A stretch of DNA of 64,000 nt from Proteromonas lacertae (Eukaryota > Sar > Bigyra > Opalinata > Proteromonadidae). The stretch lies in the NCBI GenBank assembly GCA_002245135.1, contig NGBS01001161.1, forward strand, positions 248,001 through 312,000, read 5' to 3'. The translations under genes and the position numbers were made by a program. This document shows, piece by piece, positions 36,705-50,133 of this stretch (position 1 is the first letter of the stretch; every line of letters begins with the position of its first letter). Under the pieces are notes generated by a model, which worked only from the letters and a program-made list of their open reading frames with translations, searched no databases and was not told the origin of the DNA.

Positions 36705-39700
36705 ATGAGTGATGATGAATGGAAAGAAGATGAAAAAGAAGAAGAATACGGCGACGTAGAAGAAACTAAATATGAAGATGAAGAAAATGAAGACAGTATA
36801 AATCATTTCTTATATTCTAGGCGAAGATGGTATTATATTCTATTATTATTGATGTAAAATAGAACCTCCTCCAATGACAATACTCAATGCTTTTGGTATT
36901 TTGTATTTTTTTAATGTTATAGCGAACGAGAGAAAAATTAGTGAAGAAAAAGATGACAATGGATTTATTATGACAAGAAATAAAAATAAACATACGAAAA
37001 AGAAGAAAATGAATGAAGAAATTCCAAAGACAGGAACAATATCAAGAGCAGAACGATTTAATTACAGTATATTGATAATTGTTTATATTTATCTTAAAAT
37101 AGAACCAAAAGATGAGAAGAAACCCAAGTATAAAAACTGTATTTGAGTGTTATTACTATTGTTCTTTTTAGATTTGGAAGAATTAAAGTCAACTACAAAA
37201 AAATCAACAACAAAAAAGAGTAAAAACGCTTTTGGTTCAACAGATCTTTCAAATAGTATGTTTATGGACAATTTTCACAAAGATGATGATATAAGTGTAG
37301 TAGATGAAGATGAGTTAGATAAAATTACACAAAAAATAAAACAAAAAGAATCATCATTATTAGATGAAAATATATCACTATTCAATGAAGAAGAAAAAGA
37401 AAATGATACTGAAAATGAAGAAAAGAAAGAGGAAGAGGAAGAGGTAGAAAATAACAGTATTGCAAATCCTCGGTTTAATCCATTTAAACTATTTATTACA
37501 CTTCAAAATATTGTTGATATTCCTTCTAATTTAGGAAGTATATTTTATATTATTATTATTATATTTAGTAAAATCTATTTATTTATCATTTCAATTAAGT
37601 TGTGGTAATCCATCAGACTTTGAAAAGAGTAATACTATAAGAATATATAATAATAATGGAAAATGGGAAGAAAATACTGTAATAGAATTGAAATGTCTTA
37701 GACCATTAGAAGGATTAATGTTGAAAGTTTTAGTATTATATTTATTTATTTACTTAATGTTATTATATCTATAGTTATATAATGCAGAAACAAATCATAA
37801 CTTTGCATATATCAATTTTCCTTTAAATCAACAAATTCCAAATCCTATAGAATTTACATTTTATCGAGATATTTATTCAACAATACCAAAACTATCATGG
37901 GAGATAGAAACTGATGAAAATAAGGATGAAGTAAAAAATGAAGTTGCAGATGATATAGAAAAGAAAAATATTCCTCAATTAACATTCGAATCAATTGATG
38001 AAAAGAGTGATACATTATCTTCATATATAATGTCTTACAAATATAATTTATATGATGAAGATATATTGAAAAGTAGATTTAATTTAAAAGTACATTATGA
38101 GGAAGGAACAGGAAGTTTTTATTTTTTATTTTATTCATTGTCACTTGGTTGTGATGTAGGGAAAAAAGTAACTCAAGAAGATTTAATAATAGAGTTTCAA
38201 CTTGGTGTATGTTATTAATATATTATTTATATATTTTGTATTTAGTTATCTTTATTAAATGATTTTAATGATATTTATGAACAAAAAATGAGAAACTATT
38301 TACTAGCTGATGCTGATATTGATGAAAAAACAACAGTAATATGGATATTAAGAAGATTATTAATAATAATTGATGATAAAAAATGTTATTTAACTCATGA
38401 AACTAAAAAATTATTAAATAATAATGAAAATGAAAATCCATATTATATTCAACCTGATCCTATAGAAGAAACTAAAAATCGACTTGATTTCCTTCGTAAA
38501 GAATTTGAATTCAATAATAATGTCAAGGAAAAGATATATATTGTTGATAATGTGTTGAAAGATGTTGCTCAATCTAAAATACCAGCTGTAACATTTGATA
38601 TGGATTCATTAGAAAAAGCAGCAAAGTTAAGTGGATCTTGTATAATATATTATTATTATTAAAAAATAGTATGTAGGCCAAGAAAAGAAATAGAACCTTC
38701 ATTGCAATATAAATTTGATTTAAAAATTGACAAAGAAAAAGCTGCTAGAATACAGAAGAAAGCGAGAGAAATAGTGAATAAAGCGAGGAAAGATATTGAA
38801 ATGGATGAAATAGAATATCAATTAAGAGTTAAAAGAGAAATGCAAGAAGAAATGAGATTATTGAATGTATATATATATATATATTAAAATCAATAGTTGG
38901 TTGAAAAACATAGAATTGATGATATAAAAAGGAGAGAAGAAAGAGAAATACAAAAACTGCAGAAAGATGCTGAGAATTATGCAAAATATATGAAAACACA
39001 AAGAAGAGTATTAATTCTATTAATATAAAATAGATACAAAGAGAACAATATCATAGTATGATTAGAGATACGAGATTAACTACATTTGGTATTGGAAATA
39101 TAAAAGGATCTTACTTTGGACCAGCTCCAATAATTAAAGACACAAAAATAAAACCAAGTGAAACTGTAAATGATGAATATTATTATGATGAAAATGGAAG
39201 AAAACATAAACGAGATGAAAAAATGACCGTTACATTAAGAAATAATAAATTGCTAGAATCACCATTTACATCAGCAGATGAAAAGAGAGGAAGATTGGTA
39301 GAAAAACAGTTATTTAATACAATTCAAAATATGGGAAATGATTATAATTATTGTGATATTTATTCACCATTTTCACCTTATAAAGATAAAGATAGTGGTG
39401 ATATATCCTATTCTGAGTTTAGATTAGGTTTAGAATCATTATCTATTCATTTAGAAGATTGGCAATTAGATGCAATAAGTGATTTCTATGATAAACATGG
39501 AACAGGTAAAGTGAATTTAGATAAATTCTATTATTCGTATTTCACTAGAAAACAGAGTAAACAGTGGGAAAACATGAGATCGAATATTGGAAAAATATTT
39601 AACAAGGATCAGTTGATAAAAAAGAATGATTTAAGGAATAAATTAAGACTAAATAATATTCATCAGCCTAATTATGAGTTTAACCAATTAATGTCTATTC

Positions 39701-39927
39701 TAGACCATGGAAAAGAAGGATTGATTAAAGTTAATGATTTTATTAAGTTTTTAGATATAAATCCAAATTTAATTGATTATGAAACAAAAGATGATACAAT
39801 TAAGTTGGATTACTCTTATCGTTCAACCAGATTAATAGAAAATGATGGAGTATATGAAGAAACAAAGAAAGAGCTTGAAAGACTGAAACAGAAACAAAAG
39901 GAATTAGAAGATTTATATGATTTTTAA
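36705..39927 (+). CDS. Acidic, coiled-coil EF-hand protein, unrecognised
   Basis: MSDDEWKEDEKEEEYGDVEE starts a highly charged N-terminal region. A predicted beta-rich domain follows (RFNPFKLFITLQNI, LSFQLSCGNPSDFE, NFAYINFPLNQQIPNPIEFTF), then a long Lys/Glu coiled coil (EKAARIQKKAREIVNKARKD). The C-terminal part has EF-hand features: the loop DKDSGDISYSEF with a helix before it, and a second possible pair around DKHGTGKVNLDKF. The last residues form another coiled coil ending ELEDLYDF. About ten short introns join in frame. Architecture of this kind is common in axonemal and basal-body proteins of flagellates, but I cannot name it. The beta-rich block could be C2-like; this is uncertain. 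About 950 residues. Confidence 0.62.
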
Positions 39928-40092
39928 TTATTTTTTTATTTTTTTATTTATATAGACAGTTATTTTATTTATAAAAATGTAAAATATGTGTTATGTATGT
40001 CGCAAATCATCTTTATTCAAAATAGATTTTAATGACTGAAATTTTGACTGTATTTTTACCAATCTAATTTAACTGTTATTTTTATCTAGAAA

Positions 40093-40310
40093 ATGAACTT
40101 TTTTTCTAAGATGAGTGCAGAAGACAAATCAGTCGAAAAGCCAAAAACAGTTACTGAGACTGGGAAAGCCTCTTGGTATGAGATCTAGTAGATTTATAAA
40201 ACTTAGGTACACTTGCAGAAGGAGAAAAACCTGAAGATTTTTTTAAAGAAATGGAAGCTAATTTAAAGAAAAAAGCAGAAGAGGAAGCTAAAAAGAAAAA
40301 TAACACATAA
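40093..40310 (+). CDS. Small Lys/Glu-rich protein, frame join uncertain
   Basis: Exon 1 reads MNFFSKMSAEDKSVEKPKTV and is followed by a typical intron GTATGAG...CTTAG (about 40177-40207). Exon 2 encodes LAEGEKPEDFFKEMEAN and a Lys/Glu/Ala helix ending KKKNNT. The phases do not agree: exon 1 leaves two bases, while exon 2 in its good frame needs one. This is the same sign of mismatch as the +1 changes seen elsewhere in the window. The protein would be about 70 residues. No family is recognised. It converges with the next gene, with only 26 nt between stop codons. Confidence 0.4.
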
Positions 40311-40336
40311 TCTCTTAAGCATATATTATTTATAAC

Positions 40337-41664
40337 TTATTGGTTTTGGAATTCTTCTGCCCATATCTCTAAACAACATTGAGGGATAGTTCTTATTTTT
40401 TCAGGTAGTTTAGAAACATTTATCTTTGGACAAATTGTATTAGGTTCAATTGTATTGCAATAACTTTCTATACAGCTATATATATACATAGATTAGCATA
40501 AATAAAAGTACCATATTGGAATTGAAGATAAATATTCTTCAAACAGTCTTATGGAATCATCACTATTTGACACTGATGATATTGATGAATTAACTGATTC
40601 ATCAATACTATTGCCAGATACAGAATCAGACATTATATTATGTTCAATTTCAATTGAAGAATTAATTTCTTTGTCATTTGAATTTCTCTTTTTACTTTTA
40701 TTTTTAATAACAATCGGAGAATGTGAAAATGGTATATCATTCTCTACAGCGATAATTGGACTGTCATCAGGTGGTAAAACAAATTCTAGAGATGAATCAT
40801 GTCCAAGACTTCCAAATGATATATTTTGGTTCATTTTCACATTAGTATGTCTATTTTCATAACTATCTGGAGATGATAATGTCAAATCTGACCATGAAAA
40901 TGATTCTTTAGGTGATTCTCGTTGTATTTCTATTTGAGGCTCTTCTTCCTTCTCTATTTCCATATTGTACAGTTTATCACTCAATTTGTCTTCTTCTAAA
41001 TCTGTCTTATTCTCTACATTGTCGATTTCATAGTTAGGATTGGTGATATTCTCTTCATAATTCATATTTTCATCATCTCTTTCTACCACTTCTTCTTCCT
41101 CTTCTTGTACAAGTATCTTATCATTATCTTCTGGATTTTGATCTTCTATATTTGTTTTACATTCATCATTAATTGAACGTTTATATTTTATAGGGGAAGC
41201 CTTCTACAAGTAAAATAAAAGTAAATACAAAATATCTAACTGCTACATCATTACTAAATTCTACATGAAGGTTTTTTTTCTTTTTTGCAACGACTATGTT
41301 TTCAATTGGAATTGGATTTTCATCTTCTATTGCATTATTCATTAACTTTTTGTGTAATTTTTTGGCCTCTATTGCTTCAGGTGGAGTCTAATATTCATAA
41401 TACAGTAATGTCGTACAACCATTGAATCAAATACAGAATCTTCTTTGTGTAGAGTACTATATAGCATATTTGTAGTAGATATACGTTTTTGTAAGTCCAG
41501 TATCTATCCTTTCATTCTCATTTTTGTCGAAATGTGAAAGCAACTTTATATCTAAACGAATTCGGTGTTATGATGAAAATGGCCTTACCTATATAGAGTC
41601 TGTTTGTTCTAAATCTTCTAAATTTGCGATGTTTTTCTGTTAAAGCTTTATAGACTTTCTTCAT
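40337..41664 (-). CDS. Disordered acidic Ser-rich protein, unrecognised
   Basis: The N-terminus is basic (MKKVYKALTEKHRKFRRFRT), followed after several short introns by DIKLLSHFDKNENERID and PPEAIEAKKLHKKLMNN. The centre is a long acidic, Ser/Asn-rich disordered stretch (NENMNYEENITNPNYE-like composition) with Ser-Pro sites such as FSWSDLTLSSPDSYE and FSHSPIVIKN that suit phosphorylation. The C-terminus is short and cysteine-bearing (CIESYCNTIEPNTICPK, then IPQCCLEIWAEEF). The basic start, Ser-Pro-rich middle and small Cys-rich end might suit a chromatin or kinetochore protein, but no homology is recognised. About 350 residues. Confidence 0.55.
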
Positions 41665-41749
41665 TTTCAATAAATAAAAAAAGTGATAATTTTCTGCCAA
41701 ATCAATTATCTCAATGTCATTAAAAAAAACAATTTCAAATATATTGTAA

Positions 41750-44700
41750 TTAGAAAGACATAGATGTGCCTACATGACTCTCATCATCAGACTCTTTATA
41801 CTCATCATCACTAATTGCATTGTATTCAAACTTTATATTCTCCAATACTTTCTTATAATACTCAGCAAACAATTTAGAATAGCTTGGTGGAAGTAGTTCA
41901 ACACATTGTTGGAACAATGAATCTGCATGAGGTGTTTTCAGCTGTAAAGCAACACATAATGTCCTTTCTGCAATAATCTTAGCGGCAGTAGGAGATCTAG
42001 CAACATCAAATAACACAGGGAACGACAACTTTGTAATATGGAATACCTTCATCTTTTGGTGTTATTTTGTATAATCTTTTAATAGTCTTTAATACATTCA
42101 CTACTGTGATATTATCTTTTCTTGACTTTCAATTCTTCTTCCATATTTGGTAACAATTCCCAAATAAAACCAATCCAAGTTGGATCTCGTTCTTCTTGGT
42201 GTTTGATTGCAGTAACTAAACAATAAATACTTTCAGAAACATATTGTTTAATTGAAGTATTTTCATTTTGTAAAGTATTTTTAACAAATGGTATAATTGA
42301 TGATATATACGTTAGTGCTACTAATTGTGAATGATGTGCTATGGATTTAATAGTCATACATCTAAAATATTACATTAAAACATATATATATATATATATA
42401 TATACCTTCCCAATAATGTATTATCATTGCTATTATTAGTTGAACATAGATAATTAATTGTCGATTGTTGAACTTCTGGTTTGCATATACTAATAGCAAT
42501 ACCAATAATTGAACTTGATAATCTTTTAACTCCTTCATTATTGTCTGATAAATTGTCTTTTATTGTTGTAATCAATTCTTCAGCTACAGGAGTTGAGATT
42601 GTTGATTTTGCAGATAATAATGTGATTCTTATACCACGATATAATGCTTCTTTAATCTATTCATTATATAATATATAATATATAATATATACACTAACAT
42701 CTTTTGCTGTTTTTAAGTGAGTATTTAAATCTTTAATTAAACTTTCATTTCTACTAGATATCTTTGTTAAATTCTTTAATGTAGTTAAACCATGTTGTCT
42801 AACAGATCCATGTTCATTCTCTAATGCTTTAATAAGAACTGTATGTAATTGAGGAATGAATAACTTAAACACAGTTTCATCACCTTTATCTAATAACTTT
42901 GATATATCATCAATTAATTCACATTTCAATGTATGTTTAAATCGATCATTTAAACCTCTTATTAATGTGCCAATTATCTTTCTACAGAGATCTTGATTAA
43001 TGTTATTCTTTGTACTTAACGTTAAAATATCACCTAAACATCCAGCTGCTTCTGATCTGATTTCTTCTGAAGTTGATTTTAATCCATGTTGTAAGAAATT
43101 CCAGAATGGATTTGTTTTGAAACTCATTGTAAATGCTGGAATTGTGATTGAATCAGCTGTTAAATTCCTATTAATATTTATTTATAATTCATATATAATT
43201 ATACTTTTGTCTGATTCTTCTACCAACTAAAACAATATCTTGTCTTATAACTGATACATATTTTGACATTTCTATTTCTGTAATTGATTTGACCAAACTG
43301 TCCATTGCATCCCAAGCAGCTCTAATGATTTCTTCTTTTGGATCGTTAAATGCTTCAATTATACCTTTACTAAATATGGCAATCTATTCATTATTATTAT
43401 TATTATTATTATATACATTATCATGGAAATCTATCTTTGTATGTTTGAAATATTCAGATAATATTTTCATAGCGGTTAATCTCCATCCCCAATTATCTTT
43501 AGTAGTAAACTGTATAATCTCTGGAATAGTGACATGTAAACCATTTGATTTAACACTCACTAATACAGTCAATATACAATTTTCTAAAGCTTCTGTTAAT
43601 TCAGGATCAGACTATTAATATCATATATATATATATATATATAATGTAATTATACACAATCTGTTGGTTCTATATCCATTGGACAACCTCTTAATGCAGT
43701 GAAGAAATCAGTAAATATTTTACAAGTTGAAAAATGCAATACTGTTCCACAAACATCCACTATTTCACCTAAAGCTACAACATTCGCCTTTTTCAATGGT
43801 TTAGATAATAATTCATCTAAAATAATTTCAAATGCATTCAATTGTCTTGATAAAATACCTTTTAAACAATTAGTACCTCTTCTAACTAGTTTTTCATCAT
43901 TACTATTAATTTGTTCGATTGTTTTGGGTAATAACATCTTCAAACAATCATTTCCTACTGCATTGTATAATTGACTATATGCTATTGATGCTACTGATCT
44001 AACATCATAATCATCATCACCTAAGGCACTTTCTAATGGTTTGATTAAGTTACTTAAATATTCTTTCAATTGTCTCTTTGGACATGCTTTTATAATTTCA
44101 CTTAATCCCATACATATGCCAGTTTTCTTTCTGCTTTCTTGATCTTCTGTTAGTTCATCTTCTAATAATGGAATAATTGTCTGTAATACTGAATCTCCTA
44201 ATTTGGAGACTACATCTCCTAGACATTTACCTGCTACCACTTGTAATTCTCCTTCTATTAAGAATTGGTCGTTTAATAGTTGCAATAATGTTGGTAATAT
44301 TGATTTTAAGGTTGCTGGTGTGTTGTAGACTATAGATTTCCATATTTGTAAAGACTTTTGTTTTACGACTGTATTAATATCTGAGCGTATCATATATAAG
44401 CAAGATAAGACAAGATTGTATTGCTTTTCACCAAGGGTTGATTCTATTAGATTTATTTATAATTCATTGTTATACTCAATTGTTTACATGTATTAGCATT
44501 AACAACATATTCCTCTTCATCATCTTCATCATCACTATTTTCACTGATTGACTTATTTCCACTTAATTTTGATCTAATTCATAAAATATTAAAAGAATAT
44601 ATTAAATATATACAATAATTGACCTAATAATTGTACAGCACTTTGTCTATACCTCCAATTTTCAGATAATATGTTTGATAAGATAGGACTTAATAAAAGC

Positions 44701-47700
44701 TTGGTATTTGTCAAGCCAAACTTGTTGATCAAAGCTTGACCAGCTTTTAAGCTTACATTACTAACAATATCAGTTTCATCAGATAGATCTTGAATAATTA
44801 CTGGGAATATGATATCAATAGTATCAGCGATTTTTTCACTGATTACATTTGGTAAATATGAAATGAACCACATTACACCTTCTCTGATATAAGGCTTAGG
44901 ATGTGAAGCAGATACAATAATCTTTGATAATAGTGTAATTAATCTATCATATCCTAAAGCAGCTAATACTTCAGCTAAACCTAATGCACTACCAGAACGT
45001 TCGGCACTATCTCCTTCAGAGCACATATGTGTAGTTAACCATTCTATTAAATCAGGGAATTCTTCCTCACCAACACCTTTTACTAATTGACCTAATGCAT
45101 GTCCTGTCTCTTTTCTTACAATTGGGTCATGATCTAATAATGCATGTTTCAATGGTTCATTTAATATTGGAATATATGGAATAACTGCTGCTGGATCTGA
45201 TAATGTGCAAATGCTTCCAATAATTAAGCATGTATTTTGTTTAATAGCAGTTTTTCTATCAATCAAACCTCTTTGTAATAATGGCATAAGTAATGACAAT
45301 GATGCTGCATCTATTTTATGAATAAATGAAGTTGAAGTTAAAGATTCTAATGCATCACCAGTCTTTTCCATTGGATCATATAAAGCTTCTAATATTTTAC
45401 CAGAAACAGCACTAATTTCAGGATTAGTAATGACTTTAGTAATACCAGCTAAAGCTTCTTTTGCAGCTTCTCTAACTTTAGGATGTGAATCAGTAAAACA
45501 AGTGACTAATTTTGGTACAATCTGTGGTAATGATGATGATAATGATTGTGGTGAACAATTACCCATTGTACCTAGTGTATTAATAGCAGCAACTTTAGTT
45601 CTCCAAGCTGGATCACTTGTTAATTCAATCACTTTTGGTAATACTTGTTTAATACAATACACACTCATATTCTTCATGATTTCTTCAGATGCACTTTTGG
45701 CTGCTATTCTTACATCTTCATTTACTTCAGAAAAACCTTTTAATAAGTCTTTTAATATAACAATGACATAAGGATCGAATTTCTTTTTAAACATACGTGA
45801 TAAACATTCTATTAATAATAAACATCCTTCTTTAGCTTCCCAACTTTTACCTTCAAAAGCTCCAGTTATTTTATTCATAATATCATATTTCTTTAAAGAA
45901 GGAATACCAAAACCATTCAACAAACCTGCAATACCATTAGCAGCACCTAATCGATGGCCAAATTCAGGATTTGTCAATAATGTGCTGAATAAATCATCAA
46001 TTATTTCATTACCATTCGAAGTAACATAAGAAGTTCTTGCAATACTTGTCATACATTCAGATACAGCAGATTGTACTGATTCTGAAGGAGTATATAATGC
46101 ATTTAATAAGATCTTAAATATAGATTCAATCTATAAAATAATAACCATAATAATATACTTTTGGATCATCTTTTTCCATATACTGTGTTATTGATCCTAA
46201 TAATACAACTGTTCCTTCCTTTTGATTATCTTTAATAATCTCATCTTCTTCACTCTTTATTGCTTCTAATGAATCTTCAAATATACTTACAAATGTTTGA
46301 CAATAGCTTGATCCATATGTTTTAATAATATCTAAACCTGCATTTAATGAGTTTAATCTTACATTTTCATCTTTATCTCCAAATCCATTGATTATTATTA
46401 TATTCATTATTGTTTGTAGTTGTTCTATTGTTAATATATTTGATTCTACTTTACCAAAACCATTGAATATCTTCATAATGCCTATTCTTGTATTGATATT
46501 ACCTTTTATTCTTAATCTTTCATTTGGTTTTGATTTTATATATAAATCTTTTAAATTGTTTATTATGTCATTAATTCTATTCGGATCATTCAATAAACCA
46601 GCAGCTAAAGCATAACATGACATTGTCTGAATAACACTCTTCTCATAATCAATATAATTCATTAAAATGTCAATATAATCTTCAGGTAATTGACAATTGA
46701 GTTTATTCCATATTTCTATAGCTTCAGTCTTATTATTTTCATTACTATCACATGTTAAGATATAGAAAATAGTTAATAAATTTGTAGGAATTGAACCTTC
46801 AATATTTTTAATCATTACTAAAACTAATGATCTTACATAATCATATACTGATAAACATCCATATTTAAATGCATTTATATCACTTTCTTCTATATTTTCT
46901 TCACTCATTAAATCAGTTAATAATTCAGAAAGAGATGGTTTTATTTGTGGTGCAATTTCATAACAGTGTAATAATAATAATATAATATCACCTCTTATAG
47001 GTAATAATGAGTTATTATATCCTTCATCTTTTATTGAATTTTGAATTATATTTTGATAGAATAATACGATAGAGTTAATATAAGGTAATGGTGGATCATA
47101 TAATGAAATATTATTAAATAATATATTCAAAATAGACACAACAGGTATAGAAATAATACAATCTTCTTTATTCAACATCTTTTCAATTGAAGTGACTATT
47201 ATATTTCCTATATCTTTCAATATTGGAACATTTTCACTTATTCCTGGATTAATTATACTTTGTAATATACAATATGATAAATCATAAGAATAATTATTAA
47301 GTGGTGAAGGTAATGACTTAATTAAATACTGTAAACAGTTCATTCCATATACTCTTGATAGTGGATGTTTTAACCAATTATATAAATAATCCTTATAAGT
47401 AACAAAGAATTCTAATCCTTCATATGAATTTGACTTTAATAAATGTGAAAAACCAATCATTCCAGATATAAATGGTTCTACTATTACTTTCATATCATTT
47501 CTTAATTGACTTTGCTCTTTTAATTTCTCTTCTTTTTCTAATTGAATTTTCTTTAACTTTTCTTCAACCTCTTTTTGCTTCTTTATTTCCATCTCAATCT
47601 GTTTCATTCGTGCTTTTTCAGTCATTGGAATGTTATTATTATTGTTATCTTTTGGAATGTCAATTTGATTTTGTAATGATGAATAATAATCATCTTTATC

Positions 47701-49194
47701 ATACAGTTTACCTTCTGGTGTAAGGTATATATTCGTTTCTTCTTCACTATATTTTTCTATTAATTCTGGTTTACTTATTTCAGATATATAATTCCAAATG
47801 GATGTAAATTCTTTATGATTTATATAATAACCATATGCACCAATAGAATTATAACATGTCTCTCTGCATAGTTGACATTTTGAACTCAAGCCAAACGAGC
47901 TTTTCAATATTTTATTGAATATATCTAATGAATCATGAATATAACTTTGACGATCATCAATATGAATGGATTTCACTAAATACTCAATGACTTTAACACC
48001 ACAGTTAATCTCAGGAATGGATGATATATATACAATAAATGGAATTAATGAAGGACTTGGACAGGAATAACTTAATTCATAAATTGTATTTCTCAATATT
48101 TCAATATCAGTAATATAATTTATTTTAATATTACTCTTTTCATTGAAATTGGTATTTGATATAATTGAGAGATAAGGATATAATAAACTGGGGATTAATA
48201 TAGTTGAACAATCTTGTAACATTGAATATAACAGTTTAGAAGAATATTGATGAATTGGAGTGTAATAATGCAACTATATATATATACAAATAAATAATTA
48301 TATATATATACAGTAAATTTAGCTAAAACAGTAAACAATGGATGTGGTATTTCATTATAATTATTCAATGATAATTTTGAATAATATTTCTTTGTTATTA
48401 TCTCAATGATATCACATATACTCGTCCAAATATATTCAAACTCTTTACATTCATCTTTTGATTTACTATATTGATATAATCTATCATGGTATAAGTATGA
48501 ATTTGAATCATTGATTACATTCCATATATCTTCATTTTTATCACTATCTATTAAGTGAATTAGACTTAACCATCCTATGTAAATATGACTGATTGGAGAT
48601 TCAATCCCTTTTTTAAATATGCTAAGTAAATCCTTCTGTAATTCTAAATTTGATTGGCTATTTTCATACATTGAGGATATTGATATTAATGGTAATAATG
48701 ATTGATTTGAATTGGTTTTAATTGGTTTGGATATAAATGTATCAAAATCATTTTTAATTGAACATTTATCTTCATTGCATTTCATCCATTTTCCTATTGT
48801 ATAATAACCTAATTTCAAGATTGAATCATTTCCTTCTTTCTTAATAAACTCAAATATTGTCTTGGTTATTTCATCACAATATAATTCTCTTTCATTTTCT
48901 GGAATGAATTTCAATAATTCCATATACATTTTCATATATAACAATCTTTGACGTATATCATTTGGTCTTGACAATAACAGCTTTGATAAATAAGCAACAA
49001 CATCTTTAATAATCTCATGTTCAGTTGTCTTTCGAGTGAATAGCAATAATACATATTGATGAATGATTTGTTCAATAAGTGACTCACTACTTATTATAAA
49101 TTCATTCAATAATGGTAAAAACAATGTAATATAATATTTGGATAGATTATTCTTACAATTCGTTAAGAAATATATAATTGGAGTTACTAACATC

Positions 49195-49228
<34 letters not shown>

Positions 49229-50031
49229 TATACAATTGCATTTCTCTTCATAGCTCTTACAAATGAAGGAATCAATGTATTTTCTAATTCACTATCTGTT
49301 ATACTCTCAAATAATGGCTTGAAGTAACTCAAATCATCTTTAGTGATCTTTTTCTTTGAGTTTAGTATTTGAGTATTAAAGATTGTCATTATCTGTGTTC
49401 TTTCTTCTTCACTTTTCATATATTTTGATAGTAAATAGGTTAATGAAATATTTGAAGTGATTTTGGATTTGTAATATTTGTCTTTATAATCTCCATGCTT
49501 TTGCATTAAATAATGGAAATAATGCCTTAATGATTGTACATAAATCGGTTGTACTTGAAGTAAATTGATATATCGACACTATTATTTATAATTATGAATT
49601 TATATATATATATATACTTGAAATTCAATAATGCTCTTAACTGTTTCTTCTTCTATATCTGGTATTTTTGTCAAAATAATAGAACAATAATTACATAAAT
49701 TGAATAAAACATCTGAGTCACTTTCATATGATTTACCACATTTCGTCAACACTTTTACAAATGCTGTTGGTAATTCTTTACATTGTAATAAAACGTCAAT
49801 TCCGCTTCTAACAAACTTTACAACATTCTGTGTTCCAATATGCAAATAATTGAATGATATTGATAGAATCTTGCATAACTGTGCGATATTTCTTTCTTCT
49901 TCAGATATATTTACATACTTTGTAACACAATCCTAAAAGAAGTAACACTTCAGTAATACATTGATAGCAGTCTTTAGATTTCTGTCAGTACATATCACTA
50001 GTTTGTTTAAAGCTTTATCGAGTTCTTCCAT
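41750..50031 (-). CDS. GCN1: GCN1 translational activator (HEAT-repeat scaffold)
   Basis: GCN1 binds stalled or collided ribosomes and activates the kinase GCN2 during amino-acid starvation. This gene encodes about 2,600 residues of HEAT repeats from MEELDKALNKLVICTD. The most conserved region is 46.0-44.6 kb: HRLGAANGIAGLLNGFGIPS, WRTKVAAINTLGTMGNCSP, HPKVREAAKEALAGI, AERSGSALGLAEVLAALG, which matches the eEF3-like HEAT core of the family. A coiled, Lys/Glu-rich stretch (MKQIEMEIKKQKEVEEK) precedes it, as in other GCN1. More than ten introns of 27-45 nt join in frame. Two +1 frame changes occur only at the C-terminal end (42112-42128 and 42006-42058); the frames used on either side keep the spacing of plant and animal C-termini. 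It diverges from the TMEM17 gene. Confidence 0.92.
42006..42128 (-). other. Two apparent +1 frame changes near the C-terminus of GCN1
   Basis: The upstream frame ends EELKVKKR at TAA 42112-42114. One base on, the frame reads NITVVNVLKTIKRLYKITP, which lines up without gaps with the corresponding helices of plant GCN1 as I remember them. A second one-base step is needed before DVARSPTAAKIIAERT. A 74-nt GT-AG intron would also fix the frame but would delete the family-like helix. Confidence 0.65.
49197..49228. repeat. (AAT)n microsatellite forming an intron of GCN1
   Basis: A trinucleotide run between two GCN1 exons. On the minus strand it gives GTATATATTATT...TTATTATAG, a GT-AG intron that is nearly all repeat, and joins NAI to MLVTPIIYF in frame. 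Confidence 0.8.
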
Positions 50032-50133
50032 AACCTTGAATAGACGGAAAACTAAAAATGATAATGAAAGCTTGAGTTTGCTTGACTGAATTTGTTATTT
50101 TTTAAACGAAATAAAGAAAAAATTACATTAAAA
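50032..50133. promoter_or_regulatory. Divergent promoter region between GCN1 and TMEM17-like
   Basis: A 102-nt spacer holding AAGCTTGA at 50068-50075 and GCTTGA at 50080-50085, the recurrent upstream motif. No other structure is seen. Confidence 0.4.

Noticed and set aside
41984-42128. A 74-nt GT-AG intron to repair the GCN1 frame
   Set aside because: It would remove a helix that aligns without gaps to other GCN1 C-termini, and it starts GTCAAG, unlike the introns here.
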